A DNA stretch of 64,000 nt from Gammaproteobacteria bacterium RIFOXYD12_FULL_61_37 (GCA_001801995.1 MGZB01000001.1:375289-439288), one strand, 5' to 3'. Positions 42,008-51,014 are shown, counted from the first letter of the stretch. Numbers and translations: made by a program. Notes: generated by a model from the letters alone, not told the origin.

Positions 42008-43411
42008 ATGTCCAAGGTCCTTGACATTATCAAAGAACACGAAGTCCGCTTTGTTGACTTCCGTTTCACCGACACTCGCGGCAAGGAACAGCATGTAACC
42101 GTTCCCGCCCATACTGTCGATGAAGACGTCTTTACCGACGGTAAAATGTTCGATGGTTCTTCCATCGCGGGTTGGAAGGGTATCAACGAATCCGACATGA
42201 TTCTGATGCCCGACCAAAACACAGCGGTTCTTGATCCCTTCACCGATGAAACCACGCTGAACATACGTTGCGACATCCTTGAGCCTAGCACCATGCAAGG
42301 CTATGAGCGTGACCCACGCTCCGTCGCCAAACGCGCCGAGGAATATCTGAAGTCCACCGGTATCGCTGATGTAGCCTACTTCGGTCCCGAGCCTGAATTC
42401 TTCGTTCTCGACGATATCCGTTGGGGCGCAGATATGAGCGGCTGCTTCGTCAAGATCGATTCTGAAGAAGCTGGGTGGAATTCTGAGCGCGTCTACAACG
42501 ACGGCAACATGGGCCACCGTCCTGGCGTCAAGGGAGGCTATTTCCCCGTTCCCCCGGTCGATTCCCTGAACGACATTCGTGCCGCCATGTGTCTGGCGAT
42601 GGAAGAGATGGGTGTGCCGGTTGAGGTTCATCACCATGAAGTCGCCACCGCCGGACAGTGCGAAATTGGCACCCGATTCAGTACCCTGGTGGAGCGCGCT
42701 GACTGGGTTCAGATTCAGAAATATGTGACCTGGAACGTAGCGCATGCCTACGGCAAAACCGTTACCTTTATGCCCAAGCCCATCGTTGGTGACAATGGCT
42801 CTGGTATGCATGTCCATCAATCCCTGTCGAAGGGCGGTGAGAATATTTTTGCCGGTAATCTTTACGGCGGGCTTTCCGAAACCGCCCTTTTTTATATCGG
42901 CGGTATCATTAAGCACGCTCGTGCCCTGAACGCCATCACCAACCCCTCGACCAACTCCTATAAGCGTTTGGTACCTGGTTTCGAAGCCCCGGTAATGCTG
43001 GCCTATTCCGCCCGCAACCGTTCAGCCTCCATCCGTATTCCCTGGGTTTCCAGCCCCAAGGGGCGCCGCATCGAGGTCCGCTTCCCCGACCCCATGGCAA
43101 ATCCTTATCTGGCCTTCGCCGCCATGATGATGGCCGGGCTGGACGGCATCATGAACAAGATCCATCCTGGCGATGCCATGGACAAGGACCTCTACGACCT
43201 GCCGGCCGAAGAAGCCAAATCTATTCCCACCGTATGCCATGCCCTAGACATGGCGCTGGATTACCTGGATAAGGACCGTGACTTCCTCAAGGCAGGCGGC
43301 GTCTTCACCGACGATCTGATCGATGGCTACATCCGCCTGAAAATGGAAGAGGTGACTCGCCTGCGCATGACCACCCATCCTGTGGAATTCGACATGTACT
43401 ACAGCCTCTAA
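42008..43411 (+). CDS. glnA: Glutamine synthetase, type I
   Basis: GlnA makes glutamine from glutamate, ammonia and ATP. The 467-residue protein has the metal-binding Phe-Asp-Gly-Ser-Ser, Gly-Pro-Glu-Pro-Glu-Phe-Phe and Asn-Gly-Ser-Gly-Met-His-Val-His motifs. Tyr396 in Lys-Asp-Leu-Tyr-Asp-Leu-Pro is the adenylylation site, so GlnE-type control of activity is expected. The ribosome-binding site is GGAGAC. It is monocistronic: a strong terminator follows. Confidence 0.98.
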   Translation: MSKVLDIIKEHEVRFVDFRFTDTRGKEQHVTVPAHTVDEDVFTDGKMFDGSSIAGWKGINESDMILMPDQNTAVLDPFTDETTLNIRCDILEPSTMQGYERDPRSVAKRAEEYLKSTGIADVAYFGPEPEFFVLDDIRWGADMSGCFVKIDSEEAGWNSERVYNDGNMGHRPGVKGGYFPVPPVDSLNDIRAAMCLAMEEMGVPVEVHHHEVATAGQCEIGTRFSTLVERADWVQIQKYVTWNVAHAYGKTVTFMPKPIVGDNGSGMHVHQSLSKGGENIFAGNLYGGLSETALFYIGGIIKHARALNAITNPSTNSYKRLVPGFEAPVMLAYSARNRSASIRIPWVSSPKGRRIEVRFPDPMANPYLAFAAMMMAGLDGIMNKIHPGDAMDKDLYDLPAEEAKSIPTVCHALDMALDYLDKDRDFLKAGGVFTDDLIDGYIRLKMEEVTRLRMTTHPVEFDMYYSL

Positions 43412-43436
43412 GGTTGTGACACTCTAGACTTCTGCC

Positions 43437-43461
43437 ACGCCCCTTCGGGGGCGTTTTTTTT
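43437..43461 (+). terminator. Intrinsic terminator of glnA
   Basis: A perfect seven-base stem ACGCCCC/GGGGCGT (43437-43443 and 43448-43454) with a TTCG tetraloop is followed by eight T residues. Confidence 0.93.
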
Positions 43462-43503
43462 GCTTCCTTGTCCTCTCTCGCAGTGAGAACTATGCTTCTC
43501 AGT

Positions 43504-44250
43504 ATGAAGAAATCCCTTATCTACGCATTTATTGCGCTATTCGGCCCGGCTGCCTTGGCAGCGAACGTCTACAAGTGGACGGACGACCAAGGAAAGGTTC
43601 ATTACGGAGATAAATCCGAGGCTGGCGCGGAGAAGATGAAGTTAAAGGAATCGCCAGCCAATGCGCCACAACCGGGAAATAGCCCTGACACATCAAATCA
43701 AAAGGCAGGCGCAACTACCGGGCAATTTACGATTTCCATTGCTACGCCGCGTCCTCACGAAACCGTTCGATCTGTCGATGGAAAGATTTCGGTCAGCCTT
43801 ACGGTTAATCCAATTCCGGAAGCTGGCATCAAGATCACATATCGATTCTATTTGGACGGCAAGCTTGTAGGAGGAGATGCGGGCGGCCAAACGAACCTGG
43901 AGTTAACGGGGATGGGAAGGGGGTCTCACAGCATCAGAGCCGAGATGTTGAACGGAGATGGGGCGATCCTGGCAAGCAGCCCCGAAGTAAGCTTTTATGT
44001 CCGTCAACCTGAGCTAGAGGAGGGAGGGAAGCCCACATCCGGATCAAATGGGAGCTTTAAACCCGATTATTCATCGGACAGCAAGGCCTCCGGCTCGACC
44101 TATAGTCCCACTAAAGCGGATTACAGCTCGAAAAATACAGCGACCAGCGGCACCTATAAGCCATCAAAGCCAAGTAATAGCCCTAGCAGCAAGGCTTCCT
44201 CTACCACCTACAAACCTTCATACAGCAGCAGCGGATTCAAGCCCAATTGA
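43504..44250 (+). CDS. Secreted DUF4124-domain protein with a Ser/Thr/Lys/Tyr-rich tail
   Basis: A signal peptide (Met-Lys-Lys-Ser-Leu-Ile-Tyr then a hydrophobic run to Ala-Leu-Ala-Ala) points to the start at 43504; in-frame starts at 43468 and 43492 are alternatives. About 248 residues follow. A short DUF4124 domain (Val-Tyr-Lys-Trp-Thr-Asp-Asp-Gln-Gly-Lys-Val-His-Tyr) comes just after the cleavage site, then a beta-rich region, then about 60 residues of low complexity with Thr-Tyr-Lys-Pro and Thr-Tyr-Ser-Pro repeats. It is probably periplasmic or envelope-bound. The same context (glnA, DUF4124, ntrB) is common in gammaproteobacteria; the function is unknown. Confidence 0.8.
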   Translation: MKKSLIYAFIALFGPAALAANVYKWTDDQGKVHYGDKSEAGAEKMKLKESPANAPQPGNSPDTSNQKAGATTGQFTISIATPRPHETVRSVDGKISVSLTVNPIPEAGIKITYRFYLDGKLVGGDAGGQTNLELTGMGRGSHSIRAEMLNGDGAILASSPEVSFYVRQPELEEGGKPTSGSNGSFKPDYSSDSKASGSTYSPTKADYSSKNTATSGTYKPSKPSNSPSSKASSTTYKPSYSSSGFKPN

Positions 44251-44258
44251 CAAAATGA

Positions 44259-44275
44259 TGCACCGCCATAGTGCA
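44259..44275. promoter_or_regulatory. NtrC-type operator upstream of ntrB
   Basis: TGCACC, five bases, AGTGCA matches the NtrC palindrome at 11 of 12 positions. It lies 143 bases before the ntrB start. In enterobacteria such a site lets phosphorylated NtrC adjust its own operon, and the same is inferred here. Confidence 0.65.
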
Positions 44276-44418
44276 CGTAACTTGCGTCAGATGTTCTGTG
44301 CTGCCTACGACTAAGTGTCACTCGGCGAAACATGATGTTTTCAAAGCGTTTTCTGCTGACGCAATGAGTGGTTCATTTATTGCAAGTCGATAGCGAACGA
44401 GCAACCTGATCGGACGCC

Positions 44419-45471
44419 ATGCAATATCCCGAGCGAAGAATATTAGACAACCTGAACACAGCAGTGCTGCTATTCGATGGAGAAGTGCGCCTGAGGTATA
44501 TAAACCCAGCAGGTGAAATGCTCATGGAATCAAGCGCACGCAGCCTTTTGGGTCAAAGTGCGCACCATCTGCTGCGATGTCCCCTAGGAGGGGGAAGCGA
44601 TCGTATTCGTAAGGCCATGGAATCAGGCCAGGCATTTACTGAGCGGGGCGTGAACCTGCTCCTTTCAGATGGGCGCGATGTCACCGTGGACTGCACCGCA
44701 ATTCCTTTGCATGATAAGGATGGCGAAGCTGGGTTATTACTGGAGCTGCAACGAACAGACCGCCAAATCAGGATCAGCCGCGAGGAACAGCTCATTGCGC
44801 AACAGAAAGCAACGGCCACGGTGGTCAGAAATCTAGCCCATGAAATCAAGAATCCACTCGGCGGACTCCGCGGAGCGGCGCAACTATTACAGGGTGAACT
44901 AACCGATGCGGGGCAGAAGGAGTACACCCAGGTCATCATTGAAGAGGCTGATCGGCTACAGACACTGGTCAACCGAATGCTGGGTCCAAACAAGATGCCA
45001 TCAATGGATCGCATCAATGTGCATCAGGTTCTGGAGCGGGTGCGCCACTTGCTGTTAGCCGAGAGGGGGAAGTCGATCTCAGTTATTAGAGATTATGACC
45101 CGAGTTTGCCCGAGCTATGGGCCGATTCGAATCAATTGATTCAGGCCCTTCTCAATATCGGGAGTAATGCGGCAAAGGCGGTTGGGGAGCAAGGGACCAT
45201 CGTATTCAGGACCCGTATCCAGCGACAGTACACCATTGGCAACAAGCGCCACAAACTCGTCCTGCAAATCGATATAGAGGATGATGGCCCCGGTATTCCA
45301 CCGGAAATCGAGGACAGGATTTTTTTTCCCATGGTCAGTGGCCGGGAAGATGGCGCTGGATTAGGGCTGGCGATAGCACAATCTTTGATCAACCAGCATG
45401 GTGGTCTTATCGAGAGTGAAAGCAGGCCAGGGAAAACCGTATTCTCAGTCTTTATGCCCTTAGGGTCCTAG
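44419..45471 (+). CDS. glnL: Nitrogen regulation sensor kinase NtrB (GlnL)
   Basis: NtrB phosphorylates NtrC when nitrogen is limiting and acts as its phosphatase when PII is bound. The 350-residue protein is soluble, with an N-terminal PAS domain (about 8-115) and the phospho-acceptor His141 in Leu-Ala-His-Glu-Ile-Lys-Asn-Pro. The HATPase core has Asn-Ile-Gly-Ser-Asn-Ala, Asp-Asp-Gly-Pro-Gly-Ile and Gly-Ala-Gly-Leu-Gly-Leu-Ala-Ile. It is two bases before ntrC in one operon. Confidence 0.96.
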   Translation: MQYPERRILDNLNTAVLLFDGEVRLRYINPAGEMLMESSARSLLGQSAHHLLRCPLGGGSDRIRKAMESGQAFTERGVNLLLSDGRDVTVDCTAIPLHDKDGEAGLLLELQRTDRQIRISREEQLIAQQKATATVVRNLAHEIKNPLGGLRGAAQLLQGELTDAGQKEYTQVIIEEADRLQTLVNRMLGPNKMPSMDRINVHQVLERVRHLLLAERGKSISVIRDYDPSLPELWADSNQLIQALLNIGSNAAKAVGEQGTIVFRTRIQRQYTIGNKRHKLVLQIDIEDDGPGIPPEIEDRIFFPMVSGREDGAGLGLAIAQSLINQHGGLIESESRPGKTVFSVFMPLGS

Positions 45472-45473
45472 TC

Positions 45474-46877
45474 ATGAATAAGGTGTGGATTATCGATGAC
45501 GACAGATCTATCCGGTGGGTCCTTGAAAAGGCCCTACAGAAAGGAGATATGGCAACCGCCAGCTTCACTAATGCAGCGGATTTTCTGACAGCGCTTGAAC
45601 GGGAACAGCCGGATGTCGTTCTGTCGGATATCCGGATGCCAGGGATGGATGGCTTGACCCTGCTGAGTAAAATCAGGCAACGCCACCCAGAGCTGCCCGT
45701 CATTATCATGACGGCGCATTCGGATCTGGACAGTGCGGTTTCAGCCTATGATGGCGGCGCTTTCGAATATTTGCCCAAACCTTTTGACCTCGATGATGCA
45801 GTGGAGCAAGTGCGTAAAGCCTGTAGGGCAAATAGGCGAAGCGATGCCATGAACGGCGAAGCTGATGGGGGAGGCGCCGAAATTATCGGTGAGGCGCCTG
45901 CAATGCAGGAGGTTTTCAGGGCTATCGGCAGACTGGCGAAATCGAATATCACGGTGCTCATCAACGGGGAATCGGGGACGGGAAAAGAGCTTGTCGCTCA
46001 TGCCCTACATAGACACAGCCCAAGGTCGAATGGCCCCTTTATCGCGCTGAACATGGCGGCCATTCCTCGTGAACTGCTTGAGTCGGAATTATTCGGTCAC
46101 GAAAAAGGCGCATTCACTGGTGCTCAAGGGAAAAGGAAAGGGCGATTTGAGCAGGCGAATGGCGGCACTCTTTTTCTAGATGAAATTGGAGATATGCCCC
46201 CTGAACTGCAAACCAGGCTATTGCGGGTCTTGGCGACCGGCGAATTTTACTGCGTAGGTGGGCATGAGCCCGTCAGGGTGGACGTGCGAATTATCGCAGC
46301 TACGCACCAAGACCTGGAAAAACTGGTCTCAACAGGGAGGTTTCGCGAGGATCTTTTTCACCGCTTGAATGTGATCAGGATTCATCTGCCTTCCTTACGG
46401 GAGCGCAGGGAAGATATCTCATTATTGATGAATCATTTTCTAAAGTTGGCAGCAAATGAGCTGGGCGTGGGGGCGAAACGGATGCTGCCGGAAACCGTTG
46501 AGACGATGAAAAAGCTACCATGGCCTGGAAATGTAAGGCAGTTGGAAAACACCGCTCGCTGGCTGACAGTCATGGCTTCGGGGCAAGAAATCCATGTGGA
46601 AGATCTTCCTACCGAACTTCATAAGAAGGGGGGCAGTGAATTTGAGCCGCATGATACGGATTGGCAGGCAGGGCTCAAACAATGGGCTAGAAATGCCCTT
46701 CGGGAAGGCCGTAACGATATCCTGAAAGAGGCGATACCACAGTTTGAGCGCACCATGCTTGACGTGGCCTTGGCTTACACGGGAGGCAGAAAGCAAGAAG
46801 CTGCCCTGCTGCTGGGCTGGGGACGCAATACCTTAACCCGCAAGCTCAAGGAATTGGGCATCAACGATGGGATATGA
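45474..46877 (+). CDS. glnG: Nitrogen response regulator NtrC, sigma54 activator
   Basis: NtrC activates sigma54 promoters such as glnA. The 467 residues hold a receiver domain (phospho-acceptor Asp52 in Ser-Asp-Ile-Arg-Met-Pro), an AAA+ domain with Walker A Gly-Glu-Ser-Gly-Thr-Gly-Lys-Glu (165-172) and the sigma54-contact loop Gly-Ala-Phe-Thr-Gly-Ala (212-217), and a Fis-like helix-turn-helix at the end. The domain set and length are standard. Candidate binding sites lie at 41753, 41784 and 44259. Confidence 0.97.
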   Translation: MNKVWIIDDDRSIRWVLEKALQKGDMATASFTNAADFLTALEREQPDVVLSDIRMPGMDGLTLLSKIRQRHPELPVIIMTAHSDLDSAVSAYDGGAFEYLPKPFDLDDAVEQVRKACRANRRSDAMNGEADGGGAEIIGEAPAMQEVFRAIGRLAKSNITVLINGESGTGKELVAHALHRHSPRSNGPFIALNMAAIPRELLESELFGHEKGAFTGAQGKRKGRFEQANGGTLFLDEIGDMPPELQTRLLRVLATGEFYCVGGHEPVRVDVRIIAATHQDLEKLVSTGRFREDLFHRLNVIRIHLPSLRERREDISLLMNHFLKLAANELGVGAKRMLPETVETMKKLPWPGNVRQLENTARWLTVMASGQEIHVEDLPTELHKKGGSEFEPHDTDWQAGLKQWARNALREGRNDILKEAIPQFERTMLDVALAYTGGRKQEAALLLGWGRNTLTRKLKELGINDGI

Positions 46878-46969
46878 GCTTGGTGGTAGCCAGATGGTTG
46901 TGACGAAAGAGCTGAATAAAATAGCAAGCGGTACTATATGATTGCCCAATACAGCGATTGGAGATTCAA

Positions 46970-47446
46970 ATGGACAGCAGCAGCATCGACTTGCAGGGGA
47001 GCAGGTTAGCGGGAGTGGAGATCAACAACGGAATAATTAGGGTGTCTTTTGCACCAGCCTGCATCATAAAAACCATGACCGGTTCGGTGGAGAGAACAAG
47101 GTGGCACCAAAACGGTTCGTTGATTTTTGAAAACGCGGAAATCATAGGTGAATTGCCGTCGCTACCGGCCATATGCGCGGGCGGAGATGTTGGGGAGAAC
47201 GTCTATACCTACCGGGACATGATCCCTATTCCACTCGATTCGCAAGGGCGAGCCCACTGTGAACTTAAGGCGGAGGCGCAGAGTGCGCGCCTCAGAGTCC
47301 AAGCGGAAAGCGTTCGGTTAGTTATGGAAGAAACAGCCAAGTATGTCGAACACATCAGGCCAGTAAGCCGCAAAGGGTGTTTTAACAAGGGTTGGATGCC
47401 AGCCGATGCGCTGCCCGAGTCGTTTCCGGCAAACGGAAGCGTGTAA
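46970..47446 (+). CDS. Hypothetical protein after ntrC
   Basis: I do not recognise this family. The ATG at 46970 follows TGGAGA and gives 158 residues; an in-frame TTG at 46958 is possible. The protein has no signal peptide or membrane helix. It looks beta-rich in the first 100 residues (alternating hydrophobic and polar runs such as Gly-Ile-Ile-Arg-Val-Ser-Phe) and helical and Glu/Arg-rich from about 100 to 130. Its last 65 bases overlap the end of the convergent nfi gene. Codon usage resembles its neighbours. It could be co-regulated with ntrBC or independent. Confidence 0.6.
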   Translation: MDSSSIDLQGSRLAGVEINNGIIRVSFAPACIIKTMTGSVERTRWHQNGSLIFENAEIIGELPSLPAICAGGDVGENVYTYRDMIPIPLDSQGRAHCELKAEAQSARLRVQAESVRLVMEETAKYVEHIRPVSRKGCFNKGWMPADALPESFPANGSV

Positions 47447-48035
47447 CACAGGCCATCACGAACTGGATCGATGTCTCAAGAGAGATGAGATGACCGGGAG
47501 AGATAAAGAGCGGGCTTACTCCTTTCCGGGTTCGTAGCACGGCGCCTATGATTTCATCAGCATCACGCAGAGGCGACCATGACCCTTTCTCGTTGGGAGG
47601 CTCCACATAACGACCAATGAGCCGACTTTTGGCTACGCCGATGGATGGGATTCCCGTCAATATTCCTAAATGGCTGGCAATTCCAAGTCTGCGAGGGTGG
47701 GCATAACCCTGGCCATCGCATAGAAAAAGGTCGGGCATGTTTTGCAGCGTATCCAATGCTTCCAAAACTGCGGGCAATTCCCGGAACGACAGCAACCCCG
47801 GAATATAGGGAAAACGGGTCGCACAACGGAATAGCGCGTTTTCAACAGGCCTCAGGGACGGGAAGTCCAGTAGACTAACGGCAGCCCGTGTAATCGAGCC
47901 CTCCTCTTCAAATCCCACATCGACGCCGGCAACACAGCGGATTTCCCCAAAACAGTCTTCAAGAACCAGCCTTTTCCTTAGCTGGTTCTGCATCTCTACG
48001 GCTTGTGAATAGGTCAAGTTCCAATTCTGGTCCAT
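47382..48035 (-). CDS. nfi: Endonuclease V (deoxyinosine 3' endonuclease)
   Basis: Nfi nicks DNA near deoxyinosine, starting repair of deaminated adenine. The start is set at 48035 because a longer frame would pass through a terminator at 48115-48140; this gives 217 residues, close to E. coli Nfi. Metal ligands are seen at Asp39 (Ala-Gly-Val-Asp-Val), Glu86 (Ser-Phe-Arg-Glu) and Asp107 (Cys-Asp-Gly-Gln-Gly), followed by His-Pro-Arg-Arg-Leu-Gly. Thr-Tyr-Ser-Gln-Ala near the N terminus also fits. The last 65 bases overlap the convergent hypothetical gene. Confidence 0.93.
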   Translation of the reverse strand: MDQNWNLTYSQAVEMQNQLRKRLVLEDCFGEIRCVAGVDVGFEEEGSITRAAVSLLDFPSLRPVENALFRCATRFPYIPGLLSFRELPAVLEALDTLQNMPDLFLCDGQGYAHPRRLGIASHLGILTGIPSIGVAKSRLIGRYVEPPNEKGSWSPLRDADEIIGAVLRTRKGVSPLFISPGHLISLETSIQFVMACVTRFRLPETTRAAHRLASNPC

Positions 48036-48114
48036 GCCATGGTTCGCATAGGAACGATTGTCATGATGGATAACCAATAGGTTCTGCTCAATGGCAGTTT
48101 GCAGTCGCCACAAT

Positions 48115-48140
48115 AAAAAACCCCGACACCTTGGCCGGGG
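48115..48140 (-). terminator. Intrinsic terminator after the 75-residue protein gene
   Basis: A CCCCG/CGGGG stem (48121-48125 and 48136-48140) with a 10-base loop is followed on the minus strand by six T residues. It separates the small gene at 48167 from nfi. Confidence 0.75.
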
Positions 48141-48166
48141 CTTTGGGCTCAAGCGAGCGTATTTGC

Positions 48167-48394
48167 TCAGTCAACGCGGCGCGATCCTACAATCTGATGC
48201 GCCAGATCCACCACCCGGTCGGCCATATCCAGGTATTTCTGCCGGTAGTCGGCCAGAAGCCCTTCGCTGGATGCCCAGTAGTCCTTTCCGGTGATGCCGT
48301 GCTGATGCTCATACTCGATGAACTGCCTCTGCATGTCCAGCATCTGATTGATCAAACCCTGCTTTTCCTGGATGAGTGCTGCTTTGTCGCTCAT
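48167..48394 (-). CDS. Small conserved-looking hypothetical protein
   Basis: The ATG at 48394 gives 75 residues; a frame from 48415 adds seven. The protein is helical and charged, with [13 protein letters not shown], then Asp-Tyr-Trp-Ala-Ser, then Ala-Asp-Arg-Val-Val-Asp-Leu-Ala-His. It has no signal or membrane segment. I recall similar small proteins in sulfur-oxidising proteobacteria, but cannot confirm this without a search. It has its own terminator and probably its own promoter in the 155-base gap upstream, so it looks monocistronic. Confidence 0.6.
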   Translation of the reverse strand: MSDKAALIQEKQGLINQMLDMQRQFIEYEHQHGITGKDYWASSEGLLADYRQKYLDMADRVVDLAHQIVGSRRVD

Positions 48395-48514
48395 GAAAAT
48401 ATACCCCAATGGCACTACGGTTACGCGGAATCCACATTCATCCGGGAAAGCCCGAAACTCGTGACCCCACTAAATGATGGTTCGCTAATATATCAGCAGG
48501 CTCCTGGCCGTGAC

Positions 48515-48541
48515 ACCCCTTTTTCATATCTCGAAAGGGGT
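48515..48541 (-). terminator. Stem-loop just after pyrD
   Basis: ACCCCTTT (48515-48522) pairs with AAAGGGGT (48534-48541) across an 11-base loop, ending nine bases from the pyrD stop. There is no T run after it on the minus strand, so it may stabilise the mRNA 3' end rather than terminate by itself. Confidence 0.45.
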
Positions 48542-48549
48542 AGAAGTGG

Positions 48550-49512
48550 TCAACAGCCGCACTGTATAGGGCCGGGTTGATTGAGCTTCAGGCTTCCGGA
48601 AAGGCCAGATACAGAGGGAATGCTGTGACGTTCCAGATATTCCAGAATGCCCTGATTTATCCGGTGGCAGACAAGAGGGTCGTAAAAGAGCGCAGTGCCG
48701 ACACCGACAGCGCTTGCGCCGGCAATCAAGAACTCAATGGCATCAACGGCCGTACTAATACCACCTTGGCCAATGATGGGGATGTTATGTCCCTTGGCCA
48801 CTTGATGAACCTGATGAACCTTCAACAATGCGACGGGTTTGATCGCCGGACCAGAAAGACCGCCTTGATTGTTTCCCAGAACCGGGACACGGCGTTCTAT
48901 ATCTATAGCCATTCCCATCAAGGTATTGATAACAGAAAAAGCGTCCGTACCTGCCTCGATACAGCGCCTGGCGTTCTGAGCAATATCGGTCTGGTTGGGC
49001 GATAGCTTTGTGATCAAAGGCTTACGGGTAGCTTTGCGGCAGGCTGCAACAACTCTGGCGGACATCTCCGGAACATTTCCGAAGGCAACGCCTCCCTCCT
49101 TTACGTTAGGGCAGGAGATGTTGATCTCGATGGCATCCACGGGCGAATCATCAAAACGACGTGCCACCTCAGAGTATTCGTCAAGAGAGGAGCCGGATAC
49201 ATTAGCGATGAAACGGGTTTCGCTGAAATCGAGCTTTGGAAGAATCTCACTGATCACCCGGTCAACGCCGGGGTTTTGTAGGCCAATGGCGTTAAGCATA
49301 CCACCGGAAGTCTCACAGACCCGGTGCGGGGTATTGCCAAGACGGGGTTCGAGGGTAGTTCCTTTGAGGCAGACGGCACCAACATCCCGGTTGGAAAAGC
49401 CCTTTATCCGCGTGTACTCTTCGCCGAAGCCAACGCAACCGGACAAAAGCACCAGAGGAGTATTGAACCTCATGCCGCAAAATTCGACAGCCAAGGGTGA
49501 TGAATCAGTCAT
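48550..49512 (-). CDS. pyrD: Dihydroorotate dehydrogenase, class 1B-like catalytic subunit
   Basis: The enzyme oxidises dihydroorotate to orotate in pyrimidine synthesis. The 320-residue FMN protein follows the class 1B pattern: Ser-Gly-Cys-Val-Gly-Phe-Gly-Glu-Glu-Tyr near the start, Lys-Gly-Thr-Thr-Leu-Glu-Pro-Arg-Leu-Gly-Asn, and the base Cys134 in Asn-Ile-Ser-Cys-Pro-Asn-Val-Lys. Class 2 enzymes use Ser and carry a membrane anchor, which is absent here. Class 1B normally needs the electron-transfer subunit PyrK, and none is nearby. Its 5' end overlaps the divergent trmL by 41 bases. Confidence 0.9.
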   Translation of the reverse strand: MTDSSPLAVEFCGMRFNTPLVLLSGCVGFGEEYTRIKGFSNRDVGAVCLKGTTLEPRLGNTPHRVCETSGGMLNAIGLQNPGVDRVISEILPKLDFSETRFIANVSGSSLDEYSEVARRFDDSPVDAIEINISCPNVKEGGVAFGNVPEMSARVVAACRKATRKPLITKLSPNQTDIAQNARRCIEAGTDAFSVINTLMGMAIDIERRVPVLGNNQGGLSGPAIKPVALLKVHQVHQVAKGHNIPIIGQGGISTAVDAIEFLIAGASAVGVGTALFYDPLVCHRINQGILEYLERHSIPSVSGLSGSLKLNQPGPIQCGC

Positions 49513-49987
49513 ATCAAAACCTGTTTGCCATGTGGTGCTCTATGAGCCGGAAATACCGCCCAATACGGGAAACATTATACGCCTCTGTGCCAATACCGGA
49601 GCTCGATTACATCTGATCGAGCCTCTGGGGTTCGAGCTGGACGACAAACGTATGCGCCGGGCAGGATTGGACTACAGGGAGTTCACTGAGGTGTCGGTTT
49701 ATGGGAGCTTGCAGTCCTTTTTGGACCAAAATCCGGGCGCTAACCTCTATCCATGCACCACTAAAGGTAATGGAGATTACAGCAAGGTTGCCTTTGAAAA
49801 GGGAAGTTGCTTGCTTTTCGGCCCTGAGAGCAGAGGGTTGCCCGAGATTGTACTCAACAGATTTCCTCGGGAGCGATGGCTGCGGATACCCATGTTACCC
49901 TACAACCGCAGCCTCAATCTTTCCAACGCAGTTGCGGTAATCCTGTACGAAGCCTGGAGGCAGCAAGGTTTTGCGGGAGCGTACTAA
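49472..49987 (+). CDS. trmL: tRNA (cytidine/uridine-2'-O-)-methyltransferase TrmL
   Basis: TrmL 2'-O-methylates the wobble base of tRNA-Leu isoacceptors. The SPOUT core is clear: Val-Leu-Tyr-Glu-Pro-Glu-Ile-Pro-Pro-Asn-Thr-Gly-Asn, then Phe-Gly-Pro-Glu-Ser-Arg-Gly-Leu-Pro and Ser-Leu-Asn-Leu-Ser-Asn-Ala. The nearest usable start is the ATG at 49472 after AGGAG, giving 171 residues with about 18 more at the N terminus than usual. No start codon lies in frame between it and the conserved region, so the overlap with pyrD is real. It ends in a four-base overlap with convergent gpsA. Confidence 0.93.
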   Translation: MPQNSTAKGDESVISKPVCHVVLYEPEIPPNTGNIIRLCANTGARLHLIEPLGFELDDKRMRRAGLDYREFTEVSVYGSLQSFLDQNPGANLYPCTTKGNGDYSKVAFEKGSCLLFGPESRGLPEIVLNRFPRERWLRIPMLPYNRSLNLSNAVAVILYEAWRQQGFAGAY

Positions 49988-51006
49988 TCGAGGGGGGAGG
50001 CCTGCTCATTTTCAGACTTTTGTTTACGCCCCAGTAGGTTCTGTACAGCGAGAACAGGCGGAAGTCCCTCGTAAAGAACACGATATACCTGGGTTGAAAT
50101 CGGCATCTCTACATTCAGGGCATCTGCAAGCCTGAAGACCTCGCGAGCCGTGCCGACCCCCTCCACTTCCTGGCCAATTTCCTCCCTCGCCTGGGTGATG
50201 TTTTTGCCGGCAGCCAAGGCAAGCCCCATGCGGCGATTGCGGGATTGGTCGTCGGTGCAGGTAAGAACAAGATCGCCCAACCCCGCTAAGCCCATGAAGG
50301 TTTCCGGTTGACCACCCAAAGCTGCTCCCAGCCGCTGAATTTCGGCTAATCCGCGGGTAATCAAAGCAGCGCGGGTGTTGGCGCCGAAGCCAAGGCCATC
50401 GGCGATACCGGCAGCAATGGCCATCACATTCTTAACGGCACCACCAACCTGAACGCCAATGATGTCTGAGCTGGTATATGCGCGGAAGGATTCGCCATGC
50501 AAGGATTCTGCAACCTTCAGCGCATGCTGGGGATTGGTGGAAGCAACTGTGATGGCGGTGGGTAATCCGCGGGCGACCTCTCCTGCGAAAGTCGGCCCAG
50601 AAACTATAGTGACATCCCTCGGCCCAAGCACCTCCATGGCCAACTGGCTCAAAAGGTGCCCGCAACCGGGTTCCAGGCCTTTGGCGGCCCAACTGAGGAC
50701 TGCCGTTTCTGGCAGATCGGCGGCTGAGTTTTCCAACACGGCACGAAATGCATGGCTTGGTACCACGATCAATACGATATCGGACCCACGCAGGGTCTGA
50801 GGAAGATCCGTCGTCGGTTCAATGGAGGAGGGAAAGGGAATGCCGGGGAGAAAAGCTCGATTCTCACCATCGGCAATTAAATTCCCGATATGTCCTGGGT
50901 AATGATCCCACAAAGCCACCGAGTGGCCGTTGCGGCCAAGCAAAATGGCTAAAGCCGAACCCCAAGAGCCGGCCCCCAGGACTGCGATGCGGCTTTTGTT
51001 GCACAT
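49984..51006 (-). CDS. gpsA: Glycerol-3-phosphate dehydrogenase [NAD(P)+]
   Basis: GpsA makes glycerol 3-phosphate for phospholipids. The 340-residue protein has the dinucleotide-binding Gly-Ala-Gly-Ser-Trp-Gly-Ser-Ala-Leu (11-19). The Ser-Gly-Pro-Thr-Phe-Ala-Gly-Glu-Val motif, the catalytic-lysine segment Gly-Ala-Val-Lys-Asn-Val-Met-Ala-Ile, and Leu-Gly-Asp-Leu-Val-Leu-Thr-Cys follow. It follows secB by eight bases on the same strand. Confidence 0.97.
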   Translation of the reverse strand: MCNKSRIAVLGAGSWGSALAILLGRNGHSVALWDHYPGHIGNLIADGENRAFLPGIPFPSSIEPTTDLPQTLRGSDIVLIVVPSHAFRAVLENSAADLPETAVLSWAAKGLEPGCGHLLSQLAMEVLGPRDVTIVSGPTFAGEVARGLPTAITVASTNPQHALKVAESLHGESFRAYTSSDIIGVQVGGAVKNVMAIAAGIADGLGFGANTRAALITRGLAEIQRLGAALGGQPETFMGLAGLGDLVLTCTDDQSRNRRMGLALAAGKNITQAREEIGQEVEGVGTAREVFRLADALNVEMPISTQVYRVLYEGLPPVLAVQNLLGRKQKSENEQASPLD

Positions 51007-51014
51007 ACTAAGGC

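Noticed and set aside
41897-42916. Open frame of 339 codons on the minus strand opposite glnA
   Set aside because: It mirrors the glnA codons. A long antisense frame opposite a highly conserved gene with biased third positions is expected.
48995-49471. N-terminal extension of the trmL frame opposite pyrD
   Set aside because: The extra 159 codons are antisense to conserved pyrD and have no similarity to the SPOUT family; the ATG at 49472 is the sensible start.
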